From positions 1 to 5,161 of the forward strand of contig JAICUV010000244.1 in NCBI GenBank assembly GCA_025935655.1: a DNA stretch of 5,161 nt, written 5' to 3'. The translations under genes were made by a program, and so were the position numbers. Shown here piece after piece: positions 1 to 4,982 of this stretch. Each line of letters begins with the position of its first letter. Within the stretch, counting starts at the first letter, position 1. The notes below the pieces were generated by a model. That model was not told the origin of the DNA, did no database searches, and saw only the letters and a list, made by a program, of their open reading frames with translations. The stretch is from Chloroflexota bacterium. Its GTDB lineage: Bacteria; Chloroflexota; Limnocylindria; Limnocylindrales; CSP1-4.

Positions 1-837
1 GTGACCGGCGACGCCGATCCCATGCATTGGCACGACCACTTCGAGGTCGCGCTGGTGCGCGAGGGGCGGGGCGTGTTCATGTTCGGGCGGCGCGCGCTCG
101 AGGCCGAGCCGGGCGACGTGTTCCTGGTCGACAACTCGCAGCCGCACGTCGCGCTCGCGGATCGCGGCACGCCGCTGCGGCTCCTGCTCGTCCTGTTCCG
201 CCCGGAGCTCATCGCCCCCGTCGGGTGTCGCGAGCTGGACCTCGGCTACCTCGCGCCGTTCCGGTTCGACGAGGGGACGTCGCCCCGGGTCCGCGGCGGG
301 TCGCGGCTGGCGACGGAGATCGCGCGCGTGCTCCTGGGCATGGAGGACCTCGACGCCGACGGCTGCGCGCGGCCTGGACGAGCCACGGCCATCGACCCGG
401 CCCGACGCCAGCTCCTGGACGCGAGCCTGCGGATGGTGCTCGCGCTCGCCTCGAGCGCTCCGGGCGTCGCGGCCACGCCCGAGGCGACGCGTGCGGCAGC
501 CGACCGCCGGGAGCGCATCCGGCCCGTGCTCGCCTACGTGGACCGCCACTGCCGGGAGGGGATCACCCTCGACGACGTGGCGGCGGTGGCGCACGTCAGC
601 CCGTCCCGCGTCCGCCACGTGTTCAAGGACGTGACCGGGGTGAGCTTCAAGGAGTACGTGACCCAGGTCCGCATGACGGAGGCCAAGCGCCTGCTGCTCG
701 GCACCGAGCTGTCGGTGGCGGACGTGGCCGGGACCGTCAGCTACACGAACCTCCACCAGTTCTACAAGGTCTTCGCCCGCTCGTGTGGCATGTCCCCGGG
801 CGAGTACCGCCGCTACTACACGCCGGCACGCGCGTGA
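1..837 (+). CDS. AraC-family transcriptional regulator with N-terminal cupin domain (5' end possibly cut by window)
   Basis: This is a DNA-binding regulator with an effector-sensing N-terminal domain. Residues about 8-70 look like an AraC-type cupin: a His cluster (H9, H11, H13, followed by E15), then a small-residue turn (EGRG, 21-24), then PGD (37-39) and P48-H49, matching the two cupin motifs. A linker follows at about 71-170. Residues about 188-272 form the paired helix-turn-helix: LDDVAAVAHVSPSRV lies in the first helix pair, and SVADVAGTVSYTN followed by GMSPGEYRR forms the second, the usual AraC signature. At 278 aa the length is normal for the family. The reading frame is open from base 1, and only seven residues precede the cupin histidines, so the true start may lie upstream of the window. 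The effector is unknown; cupin-type members often sense sugars or related small molecules. The acetyltransferase gene 17 nt downstream is the only visible target candidate. Confidence 0.9.
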   Translation: MTGDADPMHWHDHFEVALVREGRGVFMFGRRALEAEPGDVFLVDNSQPHVALADRGTPLRLLLVLFRPELIAPVGCRELDLGYLAPFRFDEGTSPRVRGGSRLATEIARVLLGMEDLDADGCARPGRATAIDPARRQLLDASLRMVLALASSAPGVAATPEATRAAADRRERIRPVLAYVDRHCREGITLDDVAAVAHVSPSRVRHVFKDVTGVSFKEYVTQVRMTEAKRLLLGTELSVADVAGTVSYTNLHQFYKVFARSCGMSPGEYRRYYTPARA

Positions 838-838
838 C

Positions 839-844
839 AGGAGG
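839..844 (+). promoter_or_regulatory. Ribosome binding site deciding the GNAT start
   Basis: AGGAGG, a full match to the Shine-Dalgarno consensus, sits 10 nt before a GTG at 855. It lies just after the AraC stop codon (835-837). It decides the acetyltransferase start, because that reading frame is open all the way back to near the window start and would otherwise be badly over-extended. Confidence 0.8.
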
Positions 845-854
845 ACTCCATCCC

Positions 855-1742
855 GTGGCCATCGAGGCGCTCGCTCCCGCCGGGACCGGCGTGCGGATCC
901 GTGAGGCGGTCGACGCCGACTGGGTCGACGCCGGGCGGATCTGCTACGAGGCATTCGCCACGCTCGCGGACCAGCACGGGTTTCCGCACGACTTCCCCAA
1001 CGTCGCCGCGGCGTCGGAGCCGATCCGCTGGCTGATCAACCACCCGCGCGTGTTCGCCGTCGTCGCCGAGCGTGACGGGCGGGTCATCGGCTCCAACTTC
1101 CTCGACGAGCGCGGGACGATCTCCGCCATCGGGCCGATCAGCGTGGATCCCCACGCGCAGAACCGCCACGTGGGCCGGCTGCTGATGGACGCGGTGCTCG
1201 AGCGCGCGCACGCGCGGGAGGCGCCCGGCGTCCGGCTGCTCCAGATCGCGTACCACAACCGCTCGCTCGGGCTGTACGCGAAGCTCGGGATGGAGGTCCG
1301 CGGGGCATTCGCGGCGATGCACGGCGAGCCGATCCGACGCTCCTTCCCGGGCTACGACGTCCGTCCCGCGACGCCGGACGACGAGTACGCCTGCAACTCG
1401 CACTGCCTGCGGGTGCACGGGCACGCCCGCGCGGGCGAGGTCCGCGAGGCGATCGACGCGGGGAGCGCGCGGGTCGTGGAGCGGCTGGGACGGATCACGG
1501 GGTACACCACCCGGGTCGGGTACTTCTCGCACTCGGTCGCGGAGACGAACGACGACCTGCGGGCGCTCATCGCCGAGGCTGACGACTTCGGGACGCCGGG
1601 CTTCCTCGTGCCGCTCTCGAACAACGACCTGTTCCGGTGGTGCCTCGAGCAGGGCCTGCGGGTGTTCTTCGTCCTCAACCTGATGACGCTGGGGCTGTAC
1701 CAGGAGCCCGAGGGCGCGTACATGCCGTCGGTGGGGTACTGA
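855..1742 (+). CDS. GNAT-family N-acetyltransferase, two-domain form
   Basis: Predicted cytosolic acetyl-CoA-dependent acyltransferase of 295 aa, starting at GTG 855 behind a consensus ribosome binding site. Residues about 13-155 form a GNAT fold: beta strands around FAVVAERDGRVIGSNFL (67-83), motif A as ISVDPHAQNRHVGRLLMDAV (95-114), and motif B with YHNRSLGLYAKLGMEV (133-148), where N135 and Y141 are the usual motif-B positions. Residues about 166-295 form a second, weaker GNAT-like half ending in LGLYQEPEGAYMPSVGY. That tail resembles one I recall from a family of uncharacterised two-domain acetyltransferases. In motif A the usual Q/R-x-x-G-x-G/A reads Q102-N-R-H105-V-G107, so His replaces the first glycine. 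The substrate is not predictable. It probably shares a transcript with the AraC gene (17-nt gap), which suggests regulation by that protein or its own promoter upstream of the window. Confidence 0.88.
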   Translation: MAIEALAPAGTGVRIREAVDADWVDAGRICYEAFATLADQHGFPHDFPNVAAASEPIRWLINHPRVFAVVAERDGRVIGSNFLDERGTISAIGPISVDPHAQNRHVGRLLMDAVLERAHAREAPGVRLLQIAYHNRSLGLYAKLGMEVRGAFAAMHGEPIRRSFPGYDVRPATPDDEYACNSHCLRVHGHARAGEVREAIDAGSARVVERLGRITGYTTRVGYFSHSVAETNDDLRALIAEADDFGTPGFLVPLSNNDLFRWCLEQGLRVFFVLNLMTLGLYQEPEGAYMPSVGY

Positions 1743-1755
1743 TCGGCTGGTCGTC

Positions 1756-1781
1756 ACGCCGCCGCGGCGTTCGCCCGGCGA
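1756..1781 (+). terminator. Possible terminator hairpins after the GNAT gene
   Basis: Fourteen bases after the GNAT stop there is a perfect 6-bp inverted repeat, ACGCCG (1756-1761) and CGGCGT (1765-1770), with loop CCG. It is followed at once by a second small dyad, TCGCC-C-GGCGA (1771-1781). Position next to a stop and strong G/C pairing fit an intrinsic terminator, but there is no T-run after the stems, so it may only stabilise the mRNA 3' end or be part of the repeat-rich spacer. Confidence 0.35.
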
Positions 1782-1948
1782 GCGATCCGCGCGCCGGGTG
1801 CGCTCGGTTGTTCGGCAAGCGAACGGGCTGTGCGTTCAGGGCGCTCACACGCAACGGGTGGCTCGCCCAGCGGCATGCCGATGCGGCCGAGCGCACCGAT
1901 CGTTCCCCCGGCGACTGAACGTGCACCCGCGCTGCGCCGCAGAGGCGT

Positions 1949-2177
1949 GCTCGCGCGGGTCGGGGTTGCTCGCTCGCTTGACGCGCTGCTCGCCCCGCGA
2001 GACGCGCCGCTCACCCCGCGGGGCGCGGCTGCTCGCCCAGCGGTCGTGCGCCCACCCGGCGCCACGGATCGCTCGCCCATCGGCCCGTTTGGGCGTTCGG
2101 GGCGCCGATGCGCCACCGTTCGCTCGCCTCCCGGGCAGGTCGTGGCGCCTGGTCGGCCTACCGCTCGCCCGGCGAGC
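1949..2177. repeat. Degenerate tandem array of GCTCGC-initiated units
   Basis: Units beginning GCTCGC (or GCTCAC) start at 1949, 1968, 1988, 2009, 2031, 2071, 2122 and 2163. The spacings are 19, 20, 21, 22, 40, 51 and 41, so close to 20 or 40. The best-conserved start is GCTCGCCC followed by a GCGG-like stretch. Two copies, at 1861-1873 and 2031-2043, share the 13-mer GCTCGCCCAGCGG, 170 bp apart. The units are too diverged and too GC-rich to exclude composition as part of the signal, but the regular spacing argues for an old tandem repeat. Function unknown. Confidence 0.5.
2163..2177 (-). terminator. Possible terminator or 3'-end hairpin of the MBL operon
   Basis: GCTCGC and GCGAGC form a perfect 6-bp stem with loop CCG, 30 nt beyond the MBL stop codon read on the minus strand. 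As with the hairpin on the other side of this spacer, no T-run follows on the transcribed strand, so an intrinsic terminator is only a possibility. The left half of the palindrome is also a copy of the spacer's GCTCGCCC repeat word. Confidence 0.3.
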
Positions 2178-2207
2178 AGCGAACAGGTTGAGGGCGCGCG
2201 CGAGGCC

Positions 2208-3101
2208 TCAGCGCTTCGGCGGCTCCTTCGCCGGGTAGGTCGTGGCGGTCGGGGCGGTGAACTTGTCGTAGAGCGCGGCGGCGTTGCGCTCCTGGATGTA
2301 GTCCATCATGTATTCCTGCCCGATGTCGACCGGGTAGCGCTCGGCGAAGTTGACCCGCGCGATCGTCTCCTCGCGGCTCCAGCCCTTCGCGACGGCGACG
2401 GCGACCGCGGCCTTCCACTCGAGCATGAACGAGCGCTGCGTCGCGAGATACTCCTTGGTCTGGACGGGCCCGTGGCCCGGGATCACGTGGTCGATGTCCA
2501 GCGCGCGGATCCGGTCGAGCGCGGTGATCCACTGGTCCACGTCCGAGGTCATGAGCCACGTCGTGCACTCGGAGAAGATCGTGTCGCCGGTGAACACGGC
2601 CCGCTCCTCGGGGACGTAGACCGCGACCTGGCCCGGCGTGTGCCCCGGCGTGTGGAGCAGGTTGAAGGTCCGGTCGCCCACCTTGAGGGTCACGTCGCCC
2701 GAGAACACGATGTCGGCCGTGCCCATGTTCGCGTAGTAGGTCTCGCGGTCCGGGACGAGGGCGGCGCCGTCGGGATCGTCGGTCGGCAGCGCCTCGAGCG
2801 CGTACTCGAACGGGTCCAGCTCCGGGAACACGGTCATGAACCGCTCGTGGACGCCCTGGTGGTGGATGATCGGTCCGGCGCCCTTGAACCAGTAGTTGCC
2901 GAAGATGTGGTCGACGTGGTGCTCGGTGTTGATCACGTACTGGATCGCGCCGTGCTCCTCGACCGCCTTGCGCATCGCGACGGCCTTGGTCGGCAGCTGC
3001 GGCGTGTCGATGACCACGGGGCCCTTCGAGGTCAGCACGAAGCTCGGGTTGCAGCCCCGGACCTTCGTCTCGGTGTAGATGCGGTCCGTGACCTGCTCCA
3101 T
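2208..3101 (-). CDS. MBL-fold metallo-hydrolase with Glu replacing the first metal His
   Basis: Hydrolase of 297 aa with the metallo-beta-lactamase fold, predicted cytosolic because there is no signal peptide or membrane segment. The start ATG (3099-3101) has AGGGAG nine bases upstream (3111-3116, minus strand). Metal-site motifs appear in order: NTEHHVDHIFGN (58-69), TPGHTPG (151-157, ligand H154), FTGDTIF (170-176, bridging D173) and PGHGP (208-212, ligand H210). The first motif is normally H-x-H-x-D-H; here it reads E60-H-H62-V-D64-H65, so Glu stands at the first His position and H62, D64 and H65 are kept. A C-terminal helical tail (about 225-283, including YPVDIGQEYMMDYIQ) is longer than in minimal members and could cover the active site. 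Substrate unknown: lactones, esters, thioesters and phosphodiesters are all possible for the superfamily. It is the second gene of the operon, 39 nt behind the SDR gene, which suggests it acts on the SDR product or precursor. Confidence 0.9.
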   Translation of the reverse strand: MEQVTDRIYTETKVRGCNPSFVLTSKGPVVIDTPQLPTKAVAMRKAVEEHGAIQYVINTEHHVDHIFGNYWFKGAGPIIHHQGVHERFMTVFPELDPFEYALEALPTDDPDGAALVPDRETYYANMGTADIVFSGDVTLKVGDRTFNLLHTPGHTPGQVAVYVPEERAVFTGDTIFSECTTWLMTSDVDQWITALDRIRALDIDHVIPGHGPVQTKEYLATQRSFMLEWKAAVAVAVAKGWSREETIARVNFAERYPVDIGQEYMMDYIQERNAAALYDKFTAPTATTYPAKEPPKR

Positions 3102-3140
3102 GTGAGCGTGCTCCCTGTTGGCGATCGGGGTGGGGAAGGG

Positions 3141-3926
3141 CTACTGGGTGGCGGTGAGGCCGCCGTCGATGCCGATGACCTGGCCGGTGATGAACGCCGC
3201 CGCAGGCGAGGCAAGGAACACGACGGCGCCCGTGATGTCGTCCGTGCCGCCGACGCGTCCCAGCGGGATCCGGCTCACGATCCCGGCCTTGAACACCGGG
3301 TCGCCGAGGAGCGACGCCACCTGCGGCGTGTCCACGAAGGTCGGGCGGATCGCGTTGACGTTGATGCCGTGCTTCGCCCACTCGGTCGCCCACTGGCGGG
3401 TCAGCGATTCGATCGCGCCTTTGGCGGCGACGTAGGCCGAGTAGCCGGCGTTGATGCCGAGGACCGCGCGCACCGAGCTCAGGTTCACGACCTTGCCGCC
3501 GTTGCCGGCCGCGATCATCGCGCGCACGGCCGCTTCGGTCGGGATCACCGTCGAGCGGACGTTGAGCTCCATGATCCAGTCCCACGCGTCGCGCGGGTAC
3601 GCCTGGGCGTCGTGGAGGACCTTGCCGGCGCCGCCGCCGACGCAGTTGACGATGATGTCGATGGAGCCGTAGCGGTCGATGGTCTGGGCGACCGAGCGCT
3701 CGGCATCGGCCTCGCTCGTGGCGTCGGCCTCCACGCCGATCGCGTCCCCGCCGGCCTCCCGGATGCGCGTCGCCGCGGCCTCGGCGGACTCGAGGGTGCG
3801 GTTCGCGATGACGACCCTCGCCCCTGCGCCGGAGAGCGCGCCCGCGATCGCGGACCCCATCGCGCCGCCGCCGCCGGGGACGAGCGCGACCTTGCCCTGG
3901 AGGCTGAAGGCGTCGAGATAGCTCAT
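3141..3926 (-). CDS. Classical SDR-family NAD(P)-dependent oxidoreductase
   Basis: Oxidoreductase of 261 aa with a Rossmann fold, predicted cytosolic. The cofactor loop is P17-GGGGAMG24, the SDR T-G-x3-G-x-G motif with Pro for Thr. D68 (EADAT) fits the adenine-contact Asp. N94-CVGG corresponds to NNAG, N122 (LNVRS) is the conserved helix-4 Asn, S151 (NLSSV) is the catalytic Ser, and Y165-VAAK169 is the catalytic Tyr/Lys pair. The C-terminus has GQVIGIDGG, typical of classical SDRs. After the second strand the residues are A41-N42-R43 with no acidic residue, which leans toward NADP(H); this is inference. Start ATG at 3924-3926 is preceded by a purine-rich stretch (complement of 3931-3940). It is the first gene of the operon with the MBL hydrolase and is transcribed divergently from the GntR regulator. 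Substrate unknown; sequences like this are often annotated by default as 3-oxoacyl-ACP reductase or glucose dehydrogenase, which is not justified here. Confidence 0.92.
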   Translation of the reverse strand: MSYLDAFSLQGKVALVPGGGGAMGSAIAGALSGAGARVVIANRTLESAEAAATRIREAGGDAIGVEADATSEADAERSVAQTIDRYGSIDIIVNCVGGGAGKVLHDAQAYPRDAWDWIMELNVRSTVIPTEAAVRAMIAAGNGGKVVNLSSVRAVLGINAGYSAYVAAKGAIESLTRQWATEWAKHGINVNAIRPTFVDTPQVASLLGDPVFKAGIVSRIPLGRVGGTDDITGAVVFLASPAAAFITGQVIGIDGGLTATQ

Positions 3927-3930
3927 TGGG

Positions 3931-3940
3931 CTCCCTTCCC
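3931..3940 (-). promoter_or_regulatory. Ribosome binding site of the SDR gene
   Basis: Read on the minus strand the stretch is GGGAAGGGAG. It offers two overlapping Shine-Dalgarno cores, GGGAAGG ending seven bases from the ATG and AGGGAG ending four bases from it. The first has the more usual spacing. It supports the chosen SDR start. Confidence 0.55.
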
Positions 3941-3975
3941 GGACGCGCGCCCGGCAGGCGCCGCGATCGTGATCA

Positions 3976-3986
3976 TCGATTATCGA
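3976..3986. promoter_or_regulatory. Candidate operator dyad at the SDR promoter -10/start region
   Basis: TCGAT-T-ATCGA is a perfect 5-bp inverted repeat with a single central base. It abuts the proposed -10 box of the SDR operon and covers the expected transcription start. It sits in a short A/T-richer island of an otherwise very GC-rich region. The size suits a small dimeric regulator such as the adjacent GntR protein, but no family consensus is clearly matched. Confidence 0.35.
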
Positions 3987-4014
3987 GCATACGAGCCATG
4001 GGCCCCGTGGTCAA
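3986..4014 (-). promoter_or_regulatory. Sigma70-type promoter of the SDR-MBL operon
   Basis: On the minus strand the -35 box TTGACC (complement of 4009-4014) and the -10 box TATGCT (complement of 3986-3991) are separated by exactly 17 bases. They match the consensus boxes at 5 of 6 and 4 of 6 positions. The predicted start is near 3979, giving a leader of about 50 nt before the SDR ATG. This is the clearest promoter in the window and lies in the divergent spacer shared with the GntR gene. Confidence 0.6.
3996..4010. promoter_or_regulatory. Candidate operator dyad in the SDR promoter spacer
   Basis: CCATGGG-C-CCCGTGG is a 15-base inverted repeat with one mismatched pair. It lies between the -10 and -35 boxes of the SDR promoter and overlaps the -35 edge. 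A protein bound here would block RNA polymerase, so it is a reasonable site for repression by the divergent GntR-family regulator. Assignment to that protein is inference. Confidence 0.35.
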
Positions 4015-4024
4015 CGACGCTCGC

Positions 4025-4030
4025 TAGACT
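4025..4030 (+). promoter_or_regulatory. Possible -10 box of the GntR gene
   Basis: TAGACT matches the -10 consensus at four of six positions and lies 33 bases before the ATG, implying a leader of roughly 27 nt. No convincing -35 box is seen 16-18 bases upstream, where the sequence is G/C-only, so the promoter may need an activator or an extended element. Confidence 0.3.
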
Positions 4031-4054
4031 CGGACAGGGCGCGGCGACCCTCTC

Positions 4055-4060
4055 GAGGGA
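4055..4060 (+). promoter_or_regulatory. Ribosome binding site of the GntR gene
   Basis: GAGGGA (continuing to G at 4061) lies three bases before the ATG at 4064. The spacing is short, but it is the only purine-rich stretch here, and the start agrees with where GntR-family proteins begin relative to their winged helix. Confidence 0.5.
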
Positions 4061-4063
4061 GCG

Positions 4064-4735
4064 ATGGCAGACGACGGCGCGATCACGCGGAATGTCCTCG
4101 CGGAGCAGGTCAGGGAGTTCCTCCTCGCGGGGATCTTCAGCGGCCGCTACCCGCCCGACACCCGGATCGTGGAGACGCGCGTCGCGCGCGAGGTGGGGAC
4201 CAGCCAGGCGCCCGTCCGCGAGGCGCTCCGCGGCCTCGAGGCGATGGGGATCGTCGAGATCCTGCCGTTCCGCGGCGCCCGGGTGCGGCGGCTGTCCGTC
4301 GAGGAGCTCGTCGAGGCATACGAGGTGCGGGCGTCGCTCGAGACCTTGGGCGCGCGCATCGGCGTGCCCGGAATGACGGACCAGGACCTCGCGGAGATCG
4401 AGGCCCTGCACGACCTGGTCCAGGCGGCTGGCGAGGCGGGCGATCGGCCCGGGCTCGCCGCCCACGATGCGGCCCTCCACGCCCGGATCCTGGCCCTGGC
4501 CGGAAACCCGACGCTGGAGCGGGTCTGGCGATCCCTCGAGCCCTCGGGCCGGACCTACATCACGCTCGTCTCGCCCAACGCCGACACGCGCTGGTCCGCG
4601 GGCCTCCACCCGCCGATCCTCGAGGCGCTCCGGCGGCGCGACGCGCAGGGAGTCGAGGCGGCGCTGCGGCGCCACTTCGAGCTCGCATCCGATCACCTGG
4701 CAAGCGGCCTGCGCGAGGGCTCGCCGCCGCGTTGA
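4064..4735 (+). CDS. GntR-family transcriptional regulator, FCD (FadR C-terminal) subfamily
   Basis: DNA-binding regulator of 223 aa, normal for the subfamily. The winged helix-turn-helix spans about residues 10-77: VREFLLAGIFSGRYPPDTRI (16-35), the recognition region VGTSQAPVREALRGLEAMGI (44-63), and the wing FRGARVRRL (69-77). The C-terminal all-helical FCD domain (about 80-215) keeps the four expected metal or carboxylate-site residues: D135 and H139 (HDAALH), H182 and H204. Their spacings of 4 and 22 residues match the known FCD pattern. FCD domains typically bind small carboxylates, often through a divalent metal, so the effector is probably an organic or sugar acid (inference). The gene is divergent from the SDR-MBL operon with a 137-nt shared promoter region, the classic layout for a local repressor that also controls itself. 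Downstream there is no gene before the window end. Confidence 0.92.
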   Translation: MADDGAITRNVLAEQVREFLLAGIFSGRYPPDTRIVETRVAREVGTSQAPVREALRGLEAMGIVEILPFRGARVRRLSVEELVEAYEVRASLETLGARIGVPGMTDQDLAEIEALHDLVQAAGEAGDRPGLAAHDAALHARILALAGNPTLERVWRSLEPSGRTYITLVSPNADTRWSAGLHPPILEALRRRDAQGVEAALRRHFELASDHLASGLREGSPPR

Positions 4736-4761
4736 GGGCGCGTCGTGGTGCGTGGCCGCCC

Positions 4762-4777
4762 GCCGGTTCGCACCGGC
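4762..4777 (+). terminator. Possible terminator hairpin after the GntR gene
   Basis: GCCGGT (4762-4767) and ACCGGC (4772-4777) form a perfect 6-bp stem with loop TCGC, 26 nt after the GntR stop. No T-run follows, so intrinsic termination is not certain. The hairpin also contains the first copy of the CGGTTCGC repeat word of this region. Confidence 0.35.
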
Positions 4778-4940
4778 TCGCCCGGAGCACGCCCGCCCGG
4801 TTCGCACCCGCAGGTTCCCGTGCGCCCGCGCGGTTCGCCTCCACCACTTGGGCTCGCCCGTTGCCCGCTCGCCCGGTCCGCGTCCGCGCGCCTGTTGCCC
4901 GCTCGCTCGTTCCGCGCCCGCTCGCTCGTTCCGCGCCCGC
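4763..4940. repeat. Degenerate 34-bp-period repeats with a perfect 19-bp tandem duplication
   Basis: CGGTTCGC occurs at 4764, 4798 and 4831 (34 and 33 bp apart), the first two within the longer shared word CCGGTTCGCACC. A 22-base stretch at 4861-4882 recurs at 4895-4916 with 20 of 22 bases identical, again 34 bp apart. At 4898-4916 and 4917-4935 a 19-mer, CCCGCTCGCTCGTTCCGCG, is repeated perfectly and head to tail, with five more bases of a third copy. The perfect copy suggests recent slippage or unequal recombination within an older array. Confidence 0.65.
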
Positions 4941-4982
4941 CCCGCCCGCACGTGCCGGTTTCCGCGCCGCCCGCACACCGCG

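Larger units (their letters stand above)
1743..2207. other. Gene-free convergent spacer with degenerate GC-rich repeats
   Basis: These 465 nt lie between the stops of two converging genes. Open frames exist on both strands, but they translate to Arg/Ala/Pro-rich low-complexity protein with no recognisable motif and no convincing ribosome binding site, so I call no gene. What is seen is a set of short hairpins at the edges and repeated GCTCGC-initiated words described separately. No tRNA-like or rRNA-like structure is visible. Confidence 0.75.

Noticed and set aside
27..854. Upstream extension of the GNAT frame to make a 571-aa protein
   Set aside because: The extension overlaps the AraC gene in another frame and is low-complexity Arg/Ala/Pro. 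A consensus ribosome binding site and GTG at 855 give the proper start.
1798..2238. Possible 146-codon gene in the left spacer
   Set aside because: Arg-rich low-complexity translation, no ribosome binding site, and it overlaps the end of the MBL gene.
2158..3585. Minus-strand open frame of 475 codons in a second frame over the MBL and SDR genes
   Set aside because: Out-of-frame shadow of the two real genes with no recognisable family and strongly biased composition.
3960..4020. Classical FadR-type operator (TGG-N5-CCA style or TNGTNNNACNA)
   Set aside because: No clear match was found; only the two dyads described are supported, without assignment to a known consensus.
1830..4376. Open frame of 848 codons on the plus strand across the left spacer, the MBL and SDR genes and into the GntR gene
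   Set aside because: It is antisense to two genes with intact catalytic motifs. Its translation is Arg/Val/Asp-rich with no domain, as expected when high GC removes stop codons from shadow frames.
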